Source: Pseudidiomarina indica (GTDB taxonomy: Bacteria > Pseudomonadota > Gammaproteobacteria > Enterobacterales > Alteromonadaceae). Taken from it: a stretch of 64,000 nucleotides of DNA. This document shows positions 47,178-56,926 of the stretch, in pieces (positions within the stretch are counted from its first letter, which is position 1; the number at the start of each line of letters is the position of its first letter). The notes beneath the pieces were generated by a model, which made no database searches, had not been told where the DNA came from, and saw nothing but the letters and a program-made list of their open reading frames with translations. A program made the translations under genes and the position numbers. The stretch lies in NCBI GenBank assembly GCA_029279945.1, contig JAJUHK010000004.1, forward strand, positions 79,278-143,277. Direction: 5' to 3'.

Positions 47178-50100
47178 TTATTCCTTATCAGGTTTAAAGC
47201 GGCGCTCAACCCACTGATAAAAGACGGGGATAAAGAAGATTGAGACGAATGTTGCCAACAACATTCCACCAACCACCCCAACACCAACAGCATTACGTGC
47301 CGCTGCGCCAGCACCGGCACTGTATACCAGCGGAATCGTACCGAAGATAAAGGCCAGCGACGTCATTAGGATAGGACGGAACCGCTGCCGACAAGCTTCC
47401 AATACTGCATCAAAAATCGACATATCACGCGCACGGTTCAGCACTGCGAATTCGGCAATAAGAATGGCATTTTTCGCCGCAAGGCCGACCAACACTAACA
47501 TCCCAACTTGGAAATAAATGTTGTTTTGCATACCTGCTAACCAAGTCGCAAGTGCCGCACCGAAAGCAGCGAACGGCACCGCCGTGAGTACCACTAGCGG
47601 TAATGTCCAACGTTCGTACTGCGCAGCGAGCAACAAGAACACAATCAAGATACCAAACAAGAATGCGGCAGCACCGGTGCCACTACTAGCTTGTTCCTGC
47701 TGCGAAGCACCAGTCCAGAATAACTGATAGCCGAGTTGTGGCGGAAATAACTCGTCAGCCACCTCTTGCAGTGCTGCAATTGCTTGTCCGGTGGAGTACC
47801 CTGGCGCCGGCTCGCCAATAATTCGAGCTGCCGGGCGATTATTGTACCGATGCACCGTATCAGGGCCTGTCGTACGTTCCAAACTCACAATAGTATTGAG
47901 TGGCACCATTTTGCCATCCGACGAGCGCACAAAAGTGGTCGCGAGATCTTCAGGGCCTGCCCGATAAGTAGATTCCGCACTCATGTATACCCGCCACGTA
48001 CGCCCTAGGTAGTTAAAATCATTCACGTATGAGCGACCGTAGACACGGTTCATCGCAGCGAAAATGTCGCTGATTTTGATCCCCATTGATTTAGCGCGTT
48101 CACGGTCAACAATAGCCGTATAGCGCGGAACATCGAGGTTTAACGTAGTGCGAACACCTTGTAGTTCTGGACGTGTATTTGCTGCATCGGTTAACCGCTG
48201 CACTTGCTCCATCAAATCATCCAAATCACCTTCCAGCGTCACCACCACGTAAGCCTCAATCCCACCGGTTGTGGAAATACCGGAAATAGGTGGTGGGTTA
48301 AATGCTCGAATCACAGCTTCAGGATATTTTTCGCCTAACTGATTCACGTACTGTGCAAAGCCTTGGCTGCTTTCTCGCTTAAGATCACGCTCGTCCCAAG
48401 GTTTCAGCGTAATAAAACTCGCACCTACGTTAGGACGGGTGTTGCCGTTAACTATGTCATAGCCAATAAACGTCAATGCACTTTCTACAATCGGCTCGTT
48501 ACGCAACACTTGGTTCCAGCCAATCGAAAATTCACGCGTACGCTCAAGCGCTGCACCTTCATCTAATTGATGCGAAACCAAAATGTAACCTTGGTCTTCT
48601 TCTGGTACCAAGCCTCCAGGCAGTCGGGCAAAAATGGTGTAGGCTAAAGCTGCCACGATACCGAAAATAATCACCGCTAAACCAGTGCGCTTCAACATAA
48701 AGCGTACGCCGTTGGTGTAACCTGCAGTCATCCGTTCGAAGAAGTCATTAAACCACTGCAAGAATTTGGGTGGATCTTCTGGTTTCGGCTTCAAAATTCG
48801 CGCACACAGCGCTGGCGACAAGGTCAAGGCAACAATACCTGAAATCACCACAGAAACAGCAATGGTCAACGCAAACTGCTGGTACATCACCCCAGCTAGC
48901 CCGCCTAAGAAAGCCACTGGAATAAACACCGCAACCAATACCAGCACCATGGTAATAATTGGGCCAGATACCTCTTTCATCGCTTGGTGAGCTGCATCTT
49001 TAGGTGACAACCCTTCTTCCCGCATCAACCGCTCAACGTTTTCCAAAACCACAATGGCATCGTCAACCACAATCCCAATGGACAGCACCACTGCTAGTAA
49101 TGTCAGCAAGTTCACACTAAAGCCAAACATATACATTCCAGCAAATGCACCAATCAGCGAGACCGGGATCGCCACCAACGGGATCAGCGTAGCGCGCCAG
49201 CGTTGTAAGAACAGATAAATCACCGCGATGACCAAAATCAACGCTTCGATTAACGTTTGTAGCACCTGTTGAATCGAGACTTTTACGAACTCAGTGGTAT
49301 CAAAAGCGATGTTATAACCTACGCCGTCTGGAAAGTTCTTACTCATGCGCTCCATGACTTCATCGACCGCTTCAGAAACTTCCAAGGCATTGGCCCCCGG
49401 GCGCAAGTTGATCCCAATAGGCACCACGGTTTCACCATTTTGGATGGCGTCAAAGTTATAGTTCGAAGCGCCCAATTCCACACGGGCAACATCAGCCAAA
49501 CGAACCACTGAACCGTCAGGATTAGCGCGCAGGATTATATTTTCAAACTGCTCGGGTGACGAAAAACGCCCTTCGGTACCAATGGGTAAGCTAATTTCTT
49601 GCGGGTTTTCGGGGTTTGGTGCATCACCAAAACGCCCCGCTGAAAACATATTGTTTTGTTCGCTGATGGCGTCAGCAACATCACTGGGCACCAACCCATA
49701 GTTGGCCAACTGGTCAGGTCGTAGCCAAATCCGCATAGCGTACGTCTTGGAGCTAAAGAAGGTTGCCGAAGCAACCCCATTGATACGGCTAAGCTCATCT
49801 TGCACCGTTAGGGTAGCGTAGTTGTTTAAAAACAGTGAATCGCGGCTACCATCAGGTGAGGTGATAGCCACAATCTTTAAAATGGCCGAAGATTCTTTAC
49901 TAATTTGTACTCCCGAACGCTGCACTTCTTCAGGCAAACGGCTCATTGCGCGCTGCACCGCAGCGTCAACATCAATAGCCGCTTGGTCAACGTCGGTACC
50001 TACTTCAAACACCACGCGAATACTGACTGAGCCACTATCATCAGACGATGACGTCATGTACAGCATGTTTTCAGTACCATCAATATAAAGCTCTAATGGC

Positions 50101-50291
50101 GCTGCCACCGCTTCTGATGCAGCCTGTGCAGTAGCGCCCGCATAATTAGCACTCACCACCACTTGCGGCGGTACGATTTGCGGATACTGCTGAATGGGCA
50201 GGCTACGTAATGCCAACAAGCCTGCCAGTACGATCAGAATGGATAGTACGGCTGCCGTAACGGGACGGCGAATAAAGACATGTGAAATCAT
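47178..50291 (-). CDS. RND multidrug efflux permease (HAE1/AcrB family)
   Basis: The 1037-residue inner-membrane pump has 12 helices. Proton-relay residues are intact: Asp-Asp in GIVVDDAIVVLENVERLM and Lys in GLAAKNAILIAEFA. N-terminus MISHVFIRRPVTAAVLSILI is typical. ATG overlaps the stop of the periplasmic adaptor gene (ATGA). Expected to export drugs or detergents with an outer-membrane channel encoded elsewhere. Confidence 0.95.
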   Translation of the reverse strand: MISHVFIRRPVTAAVLSILIVLAGLLALRSLPIQQYPQIVPPQVVVSANYAGATAQAASEAVAAPLELYIDGTENMLYMTSSSDDSGSVSIRVVFEVGTDVDQAAIDVDAAVQRAMSRLPEEVQRSGVQISKESSAILKIVAITSPDGSRDSLFLNNYATLTVQDELSRINGVASATFFSSKTYAMRIWLRPDQLANYGLVPSDVADAISEQNNMFSAGRFGDAPNPENPQEISLPIGTEGRFSSPEQFENIILRANPDGSVVRLADVARVELGASNYNFDAIQNGETVVPIGINLRPGANALEVSEAVDEVMERMSKNFPDGVGYNIAFDTTEFVKVSIQQVLQTLIEALILVIAVIYLFLQRWRATLIPLVAIPVSLIGAFAGMYMFGFSVNLLTLLAVVLSIGIVVDDAIVVLENVERLMREEGLSPKDAAHQAMKEVSGPIITMVLVLVAVFIPVAFLGGLAGVMYQQFALTIAVSVVISGIVALTLSPALCARILKPKPEDPPKFLQWFNDFFERMTAGYTNGVRFMLKRTGLAVIIFGIVAALAYTIFARLPGGLVPEEDQGYILVSHQLDEGAALERTREFSIGWNQVLRNEPIVESALTFIGYDIVNGNTRPNVGASFITLKPWDERDLKRESSQGFAQYVNQLGEKYPEAVIRAFNPPPISGISTTGGIEAYVVVTLEGDLDDLMEQVQRLTDAANTRPELQGVRTTLNLDVPRYTAIVDRERAKSMGIKISDIFAAMNRVYGRSYVNDFNYLGRTWRVYMSAESTYRAGPEDLATTFVRSSDGKMVPLNTIVSLERTTGPDTVHRYNNRPAARIIGEPAPGYSTGQAIAALQEVADELFPPQLGYQLFWTGASQQEQASSGTGAAAFLFGILIVFLLLAAQYERWTLPLVVLTAVPFAAFGAALATWLAGMQNNIYFQVGMLVLVGLAAKNAILIAEFAVLNRARDMSIFDAVLEACRQRFRPILMTSLAFIFGTIPLVYSAGAGAAARNAVGVGVVGGMLLATFVSIFFIPVFYQWVERRFKPDKE

Positions 50292-51421
50292 TCGTCAGCT
50301 ACCTTTTCCGCGCGCACTTTTGCGCCTGGCTGTAACAGTGACAGACCCTCCACGACCACGCGGTCACCTATCGCTAGGCCTTGTTCAATGAGTTGTCGGT
50401 TACCGACTCGTACACCAAGTACCACTTCACGCGGCTGCACGGTCTCATTGGCATCCACAATGTAGACCACCGAATGTTTACCCGACTGCATCACCGCCCG
50501 CTGCGGAACCGCAATAGCGTTGGTAACATCAATACGCGGTAACTGCACCCGTACAAACTGCCCCGGGAGTAATACCATATCAGGGTTTGGGATCACCGCC
50601 CGCGCTTCAATCGTGCCAGTCTCGCGATTAACCGTACGGCTCACGAAATCAATGTAACCATCGAGTGGGTGAACTGTGCCATCTTGTAAGATAAGTTTTG
50701 CGCTAGGCATGCTATCAGCAGTGCCATCGACAGAGGTGTTGGCCAACAGGTAACGTGCTGCAATATCATTCTCGCCCACCGAAAAATTCACATAAAGTGG
50801 GTCAAGCCGCGTAATTGTCGCTAGGATTTCGCCTTCTTTAACAATATTACCGGGCGAGACTTTTTCACGACTAGCCACACCGTCAATAGGTGCGCGTACC
50901 TCGGTGTAGCCAAACCGTAGTTCAGCATCACGGACACTCGCTTGGGCTGCAGCTAACTCAGCTTCAGCATGTTCATAAGTGGATTGGGCTTTATCACGGT
51001 CACGACCACTAATTGCGCCATCAGAAAATAGGTTTTCAACCCGCTCCCAGTCGCGCTTTGCGGCATTATAGGTTGCCTCAGCACTGGTTAAGTCAGAACG
51101 AGCTCGTTGTAGCTCAACTTCATACGGTGCTTTTTCGATACTGAACATCAATTGGTTCTTAGTAACGAATTGGCCTTCTTCAAATTTACGCGATTCCAGT
51201 AAACCTTCGACCCGCGCGCGCACTTCAGATACCATAGAGCCTTCGGTATTGCCTGGGAAAGTGCGCTCAAGCTGCAGGTGCTCGGCTTGCGCTTCAACAA
51301 CCAGCACACGCGGCAGCGTCACTGGATTTTCTTGTAACGATGCGTCGCTTTCAGAGCAAGCGCTCAAGCTTAGAAGTAAGCCAGCTGTTATTGTAAGTTG
51401 AATGATGGATTTAGTGCTCAT
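50288..51421 (-). CDS. RND efflux periplasmic adaptor lipoprotein (AcrA/MexA family)
   Basis: 377 residues, lipoprotein signal (LLLSLSACSE). Lipoyl half-motifs (VRARVEGLLESRKFEEGQFV; YTEVRAPIDGVASREKVSPG), alpha-hairpin in between, beta-barrel and membrane-proximal domains. First gene of the adaptor-pump pair; no TetR or other local regulator is adjacent. Confidence 0.94.
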   Translation of the reverse strand: MSTKSIIQLTITAGLLLSLSACSESDASLQENPVTLPRVLVVEAQAEHLQLERTFPGNTEGSMVSEVRARVEGLLESRKFEEGQFVTKNQLMFSIEKAPYEVELQRARSDLTSAEATYNAAKRDWERVENLFSDGAISGRDRDKAQSTYEHAEAELAAAQASVRDAELRFGYTEVRAPIDGVASREKVSPGNIVKEGEILATITRLDPLYVNFSVGENDIAARYLLANTSVDGTADSMPSAKLILQDGTVHPLDGYIDFVSRTVNRETGTIEARAVIPNPDMVLLPGQFVRVQLPRIDVTNAIAVPQRAVMQSGKHSVVYIVDANETVQPREVVLGVRVGNRQLIEQGLAIGDRVVVEGLSLLQPGAKVRAEKVADE

Positions 51422-51557
51422 GTTGCTTCCTTAGCAAACGTACTCTTATGCGACAGTCTACCGAGCAAATGCGCTCAATGCCGTTGAATTTACGGCGCCT
51501 TTACAAAAAACATTTACAATCTAAAGATGCAGACTTTGGTGATGAGGACAGTGACTT

Positions 51558-52001
51558 ATGAAAATCTGGGTAGATGCTGACGCTTGTCCAAGCGTCATCA
51601 AAGAGATTTTGTATCGTGCCGCAGAGCGTAAACAACTCACCTTAACGCTCGTCGCTAACCAGTTATTACGCACACCTCCTTCAAAATACATTCGTAGCTT
51701 AAAAGTAGCACAAGGATTTGATGTTGCCGATAACGAGATAGTACGTCTATGCGAAGCTGGCGACTTAGTGATCACCGCGGACATCCCCCTTGCAGCAGAA
51801 ATTATCGCTAAAGGCGGCCTCGTATTAACCCCAAGGGGTGAACGATTAAGCAACGACAACATTGGTGAGCGCCTGAATATACGCGACTTTATGGACACCA
51901 TGCGCAGCAGCGGTGCCGCTACCGGCGGCCCACCACCCCTACATCAGCGCGATCGCATGGCATTCGCCAACGCACTGGATAGGGTGTTGGCGGACAGGTA
52001 A
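51558..52001 (+). CDS. yaiI: YaiI/YqxD family protein (UPF0178, NYN-like)
   Basis: 147 residues beginning [18 protein letters not shown], with [12 protein letters not shown] and [20 protein letters not shown]-like nuclease fold by family; biochemical activity unproven. Confidence 0.93.
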   Translation: MKIWVDADACPSVIKEILYRAAERKQLTLTLVANQLLRTPPSKYIRSLKVAQGFDVADNEIVRLCEAGDLVITADIPLAAEIIAKGGLVLTPRGERLSNDNIGERLNIRDFMDTMRSSGAATGGPPPLHQRDRMAFANALDRVLADR

Positions 52002-52004
52002 AGC

Positions 52005-52808
52005 TCAGCAGCCTGTGTATTCCTTAGCCAAGCATTCACTGGCGAGGTTCTGGGCTTCAACAATTTGCGCTTGCGTCATTTTCTGTGCAACTTGCTCTCT
52101 GCCTTCACGCGCTTCACTGTCACCTTGTGCAGCCGCCAAATTAAACCACATATGCGCATATATATCACTCTGAGGAACACCACGACCCTCACTATACATA
52201 ATCGCTAAATTAAGCTGTGCATCGATATCACCTTGCTCTGCAGCCAATATGAACCACTTGGCTGCCTCGGTGTAACTTTGTGGTACACCGCGACCTTCAT
52301 CGTACATAACCCCTAAATTATACTGAGCGTATGAATCCCCTTGATCTGCAGCCATTCTGAACCACTTCGCTGCCTCAATATCGCTTTGGCGTATGCCGCG
52401 CCCATCTGCATACATAAACCCTAAATTAGATTGCGCATAAGCTTGGCCCTTAGCTGCAGCCAGCTTGTACCACTTCACCGCTTCGACATCACTTTGTGGA
52501 ACCCCGCGACCTTCAGCGTACATCACACCGATAATATATTGCGCATCAGCATTACCTTGCTCGGCCGCTCGTTTGAACCACTTGGCTGCTTTTGTATCAC
52601 TTTGCGGCAAATCGTGGCCTTCATCGTACATGATCGCCAACGCCACCTGTGCCTTGTCGTTGCCATTATCAGCTAGGATACACAGATGTTTGACATCCTC
52701 GTTGCTAGCATTTGCACAATCACTAGCATCCGTATCAGCAAATGCAGTACCTGCTAGCCCAAACAGCACCAGCATTCCCATCACAAAATTCATTTTCAGT
52801 TGCGACAT
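52005..52808 (-). CDS. Exported Sel1-repeat protein
   Basis: 267 residues: signal peptide (ends AFA-D) then about five Sel1 repeats of 36 residues (pattern DAQYxxGVMYxEGRGVPQSDxEAAKWFxLAAxQG), and a terminal Cys. Repeat solenoids mediate protein contacts. The repeats are also visible at DNA level. RBS GAGGG is seven bases before the ATG. It is the last core-like gene before the mobile element. Confidence 0.93.
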   Translation of the reverse strand: MSQLKMNFVMGMLVLFGLAGTAFADTDASDCANASNEDVKHLCILADNGNDKAQVALAIMYDEGHDLPQSDTKAAKWFKRAAEQGNADAQYIIGVMYAEGRGVPQSDVEAVKWYKLAAAKGQAYAQSNLGFMYADGRGIRQSDIEAAKWFRMAADQGDSYAQYNLGVMYDEGRGVPQSYTEAAKWFILAAEQGDIDAQLNLAIMYSEGRGVPQSDIYAHMWFNLAAAQGDSEAREGREQVAQKMTQAQIVEAQNLASECLAKEYTGC

Positions 52809-52966
52809 TTTTTATCCCTCAGCTAATGGGTTATTTTTCTGTAGCACAAACATATAATAGCCAAACTCACCTAAATAACGCTCGAAGTAAATCAAAATCG
52901 CTGCCCGATCCCCGACGTTCTAGACTCTTGAAGACCATCATAAAGTCGGCCATGTATTGTTCTTGT

Positions 52967-53197
52967 TCATTCATGTTTTTGTATAACCATTTTTAAGGTA
53001 ACCGTAACAGCCAATCCCATAAATGGGTACTTACCTAGGGTCATTTCACGGCGCTTACCATGGACAGTGTAACGATACGACCAGTAAGAATGGCCCTTTT
53101 TGGGCGCCACGAAATAAAGCCCAAGACCATCTGCGAATTTACCGTTTTGCTTTGAACGATCCAGTGCTGCAATTTTTGTAGCAGTAAGCGCTGCCAT
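52967..53197 (-). pseudogene. Truncated tyrosine integrase (DUF4102 arm-binding domain only)
   Basis: 76 residues reading NGKFADGLGLYFVAPKKG, then YWSYRYTVHGKRREMTLGKY, the N-terminal domain of P4/prophage-type integrases. After GKYPFMGLA the family sequence is lost and a stop follows, with no catalytic Arg/His/Tyr domain. It marks the left end of an integrated element whose original integrase has decayed. Confidence 0.87.
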
Positions 53198-53233
53198 GGT
53201 GTGTACCTCTTTTTAATCTATGGCTAGAAAGGT

Positions 53234-53504
53234 ACTCACCATTCTGGTTTTTCACAACTGTTTCATACTCACCGCCGCACTCACCGCAAAACTGCTACGC
53301 AACGGAAAAACCAGGAAGCCCCAGAAACAACAATGCCCTTTATTTAAAAGGGCTTTGGAAGCATCAGGGAAATATCAGACAGCGTAGAGAAAATTATTCA
53401 ATATTCTGGATCTGCTTATTGATTAATTCTTAATATCATATTAAATCAAATAGTTATTAGTTTATCAGCATGCTTATTGAATAAGACTGAACAAAAGACT
53501 CACC
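53234..53504. repeat. Four direct ACTCACC repeats beside the integrase remnant
   Basis: ACTCACC occurs at 53234, 53267, 53279 and 53498; two copies extend to ACTCACCATTC. All lie just upstream of the integrase start, where arm-type integrase sites are expected. Whether they bind integrase is an inference. Confidence 0.55.
53335..53356 (+). terminator. Hairpin with T-run, possible terminator
   Basis: GCCCTTT pairs with AAAGGGC across ATTTA, followed by TTT on the plus strand. It lies in the 405-base gap between the integrase remnant and herA, which contains no gene. Confidence 0.45.
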
Positions 53505-53602
53505 ATTCAAGCCCGCCCAGCTTTGTTGATAAGATTCAATTTTCGAGCCGAATACTTAGTTTGTTTTTACATTCGCCATTCAGCTCATACAACAAATAGC
53601 TC

Positions 53603-55345
53603 TTATTTACTTTGATAACGCCACTTCCGAACTACCGCGCTAATTTGGCCTATGGTCAATGCCTCACTTTGCCAGCCCTTGTCAAAATCAACGTCATTTG
53701 ATCTGGGTAATTGATCCTCAGACAAACTTCGAATCATGACTCTAGTAGGTAACGTGGCTGCTTGACCAACAAAGATAGCTTCCTGACGTCTTAAACCTGA
53801 AAGCATTTTTGTTAAGCCGGACATCGAATCCGGTAACACACTGCGAACATGCTCGCGGTCGGCATCATTAGTTATTCGAAGTACTATCCATGAATTACAT
53901 TGCGACAGAACAGTCGCTTCAACTTCACTCGGCCTTTGCGAGACTAATAATAGACCTACGCCATACTTTCGGCCTTCCTTGGCAATTCGACGAACTGCAG
54001 ATTGAGCAGCCTCATACTGTGCCTCACCACGATTTGGTACGTATCGGTGTGCCTCTTCACACACCAAAAGTACAGGACTATTTTGCCGTTCGGCCTCGGT
54101 TTGCCAGACTTTAAGTTGAAACACGATTCTAGCGATGGCAGCGCTAGCTACACCAGCCACTTCATTAGGTACACCAGACAAGTCAACAATTTGCACTGTG
54201 GTTTGCTGCGTTAAGAATTGATTGACGATTGTTGGTAATGGATCTTCAGCTTCATCCCAACTTTCCATCATAAACTTGAGCCGACCGTCTTTTAGCAAGG
54301 AATCAATCTTTCGAATGACTTTATTGTAATCTTCGTGATCTTTTTGAGCTTTATTTGATGGTCGCTGCTGATTAATTGCTCCAATTAATCCTTCTGTATA
54401 CAGCTCATCGTCTTTTTTGCCAAAATTATCCAGCCCACTACTGTCACCGATAACATAAGGGATTGGTGAATCAACTGTCAGCAAGCTCCTATCAAGCCCT
54501 AATTTTTCAGCGGCTTCCTCACGAGCAGCAATCAGAGCATTCTTAACAATGTTTGATTGTGACGTTGCTGCAAACTCAGTCTTGCCGATAAACAAGCTCA
54601 GTGACTCTTCTAAATCGAGTAACCAATACGGTAGTTTCAGTGATCCCTCATCTGTCGATAAGCGTCGGTGTGCTGGAAACGCCTTACCATATTCATTATG
54701 TGGGTCGAGGATAATAATTTGCGGATGCCAGTGTTCATGACTGGCTATCTGGCCACGTTCGAGAATACTGTGAATAACTGCCGCAACAGTGCCTGATTTA
54801 CCGGCTCCGGTGGAACCAAGAATGGCAGTATGTTTGCCTAGCAACTCGTTAAGCTCTGCGTAACAAGGGGCACCGCCTGATCCAACATGCTCGCCAAGTT
54901 GAATAACGGCACCTTTGGCGTCACCGTAAATAAACCTAAGCTCTGATTTGGGTGTCAGGTAAATGGTTTGCTGTGGCAGTGGGTAAGTGGCAACACCGCG
55001 CTCAAACTCGAGGGTAAATTCATCCTCTCCCTTCTTGCGCCATTCACCCTCACCAAACAAATCTGCTTCAATAATACGTTCATCAGAAGAGGCAACAGGC
55101 AAACCCTTTTCTATCTGATAATCGGCCTTCATGCGCAGCCGGCTCACTAAGCCATAAATAGAACGGTAACCAAAATGGATTTTGATAATTGAACCAAACT
55201 GTCCAATAGGGTAGTTCTCACCTGCAAAAACTCGAGAAAGATCTGAAATAGCCGGGTCTAGCTCGGCGATAATACGTGATCCATCGACTTCGATAATTTT
55301 TCCGATAGATAGATTCTTAATGGGTTTTATATACTTATTATCCAT
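53603..55345 (-). CDS. herA: HerA-type ATPase of a SIR2-HerA defence module
   Basis: 580 residues from the ATG at 55345, preceded by AAGGAGGT at seven bases. The N-terminal HAS-barrel-like region (about 10-100) is followed by the FtsK/HerA motor: Walker A GSTGAGKSGT near residue 180, LDPHNEY, Walker B LLVCEEAHRYVP and LVSQRPSEV. The gene starts one base after the SIR2 stop, so the two are one translational unit. Paired SIR2/HerA proteins form a large complex that degrades NAD+ and DNA upon phage infection (established for SIR2-HerA, also called Nezha). Confidence 0.93.
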   Translation of the reverse strand: MDNKYIKPIKNLSIGKIIEVDGSRIIAELDPAISDLSRVFAGENYPIGQFGSIIKIHFGYRSIYGLVSRLRMKADYQIEKGLPVASSDERIIEADLFGEGEWRKKGEDEFTLEFERGVATYPLPQQTIYLTPKSELRFIYGDAKGAVIQLGEHVGSGGAPCYAELNELLGKHTAILGSTGAGKSGTVAAVIHSILERGQIASHEHWHPQIIILDPHNEYGKAFPAHRRLSTDEGSLKLPYWLLDLEESLSLFIGKTEFAATSQSNIVKNALIAAREEAAEKLGLDRSLLTVDSPIPYVIGDSSGLDNFGKKDDELYTEGLIGAINQQRPSNKAQKDHEDYNKVIRKIDSLLKDGRLKFMMESWDEAEDPLPTIVNQFLTQQTTVQIVDLSGVPNEVAGVASAAIARIVFQLKVWQTEAERQNSPVLLVCEEAHRYVPNRGEAQYEAAQSAVRRIAKEGRKYGVGLLLVSQRPSEVEATVLSQCNSWIVLRITNDADREHVRSVLPDSMSGLTKMLSGLRRQEAIFVGQAATLPTRVMIRSLSEDQLPRSNDVDFDKGWQSEALTIGQISAVVRKWRYQSK

Positions 55346-55346
55346 G

Positions 55347-56486
55347 TCAAATACCTCCTTCAAGAATCTCAGTTAGGTTTTCAAATTTCCACCATTCAAT
55401 ACTATTGACAGATAAGGCCTTCTTCTCTGCGTGGAAAAAACCTTTGTCGGCAAAAATAAGTACTTGTTCGTTGATTGAATTATCTTCATACCAAGTCTGC
55501 AACACACCGCTAGGTTCGTCGTCGCTGGTAAACGCAATCACAGTCAAATCACCGTTTGAAGCTCTCAGGCCACGCTCAATTTCAAGATTGATATGCGCAT
55601 CACCAAAGCTATAGCCAGTGATCAGTAAAACACGTTGGCTTCCACCTTTTGGAGTTAAAACCGCTCTCGCTCGATGCAGTAAGTTTGCATAGGGGTCGAG
55701 CTGAGTTTCACGATACTTAGTCGATGCAGGCCAAATCATAATCTTTGTGGGCTGCTCTTGGTTGCGCTTCAAATGCGGAGCAATTCGTAACGGAGTGAAT
55801 GAAGAAGAATGTTCTGCCCAATTGATTGAACCATGCAATTTAAATACACGTGCGTCCAAATGACCATGTTCAAACGTTGAAGGGTTCCACCATCCTGATA
55901 CACCACCTTCCAAGCCATCGGCGTACCGAAGTTGAGAGAGCGCTAGAGCGTCTTCTATTAACGTATCGTAGTTCATCACCAGGTAATCAATAGTACTGTA
56001 GTTATCTTTGCCATCTCGAAGAGGCCGGTGAAGAGCCTGCACAAAACGTTCATGCATAGCTGAATCAACTTCAATATTAATCTCGTCAAAAATCGCGAGT
56101 TTTATCTCTTTGATGGTCTGTATTAGCTGGTCTTTACTGTATTCCACACCATCAATATCAACCGTACTATTTGGAACATTACGGTTAGCTCTGCGAGCCG
56201 TAATGGCAAGCCAATCAACAAGCTCGCTTAAATAATCTTCTATATGCGAAGCCGGATTTGCCCCAGCAAAAAAATTTTGTATGGCAGTCAAAATTTGTTT
56301 TGAGTCGTCAGAGAGCTCTGCACTTTGTAGCACCCTTTCGGTAAGATGACCTGTCAATGGTAACCCTGCGCAAGAACTAGCCCCAGCGCCAAGCAAAATA
56401 GCCTTAGAGTGTGAGAGTAGCTCTTCAAGTTTGTTGATTGCCTCTTTAAACTCTTTTTGTTCAAACACAGTGGCGTTGAATGCCAT
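55347..56486 (-). CDS. SIR2-domain NADase of a SIR2-HerA defence module
   Basis: 379 residues. Sirtuin-type NAD site: GAGASSCAGLPLT (residues 33-45), NYDTLIEDALALS, catalytic His in FKLHGSINW, and ITGYSFGDAHIN near the C-terminus. Strong ribosome-binding site GGAGGG before the ATG. In defence contexts such domains hydrolyse NAD+ to stop phage growth. Lies upstream of herA with one base between. Confidence 0.93.
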   Translation of the reverse strand: MAFNATVFEQKEFKEAINKLEELLSHSKAILLGAGASSCAGLPLTGHLTERVLQSAELSDDSKQILTAIQNFFAGANPASHIEDYLSELVDWLAITARRANRNVPNSTVDIDGVEYSKDQLIQTIKEIKLAIFDEINIEVDSAMHERFVQALHRPLRDGKDNYSTIDYLVMNYDTLIEDALALSQLRYADGLEGGVSGWWNPSTFEHGHLDARVFKLHGSINWAEHSSSFTPLRIAPHLKRNQEQPTKIMIWPASTKYRETQLDPYANLLHRARAVLTPKGGSQRVLLITGYSFGDAHINLEIERGLRASNGDLTVIAFTSDDEPSGVLQTWYEDNSINEQVLIFADKGFFHAEKKALSVNSIEWWKFENLTEILEGGI

Positions 56487-56495
56487 ACTCCCTCC

Positions 56496-56612
56496 TTAGA
56501 TTTTACCTTTAAAGGCTGAATCGAGAATTGATGCTTTCCGGCGCTGCATCGTTATTATTTTCTCAGAAATTTCAGTTTTTTTTCTGTGCTGCGGCAGGGG
56601 CTTTGCTGTCAA
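56496..56612 (-). CDS. Possible 38-residue protein upstream of SIR2
   Basis: A TTG start preceded at seven bases by GGGAGG opens a short basic peptide ending RRKASILDSAFKGKI. Its stop is nine bases before the SIR2 start. The tail recalls the C-terminus of type I specificity subunits, so it could be a gene relic rather than a real small protein. No homologue recognised. Confidence 0.35.
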   Translation of the reverse strand: MTAKPLPQHRKKTEISEKIITMQRRKASILDSAFKGKI

Positions 56613-56636
56613 GTTGCTTCCTCCCGTTGTCAGAAA

Positions 56637-56774
56637 TTAATAAAGATAACCAGTCTCAAGCTCCGAGGATGAAATACCAATAAAACTATCTGGAGAGCAT
56701 GCACCCGTCCGAAAATCTGCGGCTGGAAGAGCGGGACCAATATAATTTGCCCTAGTATCAGCCTTTGACGGCAT
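56637..56774 (-). CDS. Possible 45-residue ORF in the same frame, remnant or leader
   Basis: ATG with GGAG seven bases upstream; reads SKADTRANYIGPAL and ends ELETGYLY. It is in frame with the 38-residue ORF, separated only by a stop at 56637-56639, which suggests a single degraded gene. Bases 56775-56926 hold nothing else I can see. Confidence 0.25.
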   Translation of the reverse strand: MPSKADTRANYIGPALPAADFRTGACSPDSFIGISSSELETGYLY

Positions 56775-56926
56775 CCCTGCGCTCCATGTTCACTAATCCA
56801 AGTCGGACCTAACCTCTCCCAAATAGCCTTGGTTGGGGAAACGTAATGATTTTAAAATTGTAACTTATAACGTACATTATCAGAGTTTGTTGATAATTTG
56901 GATATTGAAGAATCAAAAGGCAAAAA

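Noticed and set aside
47178..51421. Complete tripartite efflux operon
   Set aside because: No outer-membrane factor gene is adjacent; only adaptor and pump are encoded here.
53234..53504. CRISPR-like repeats
   Set aside because: 7-11 bp repeats with irregular spacing and no cas genes; more like integrase sites.
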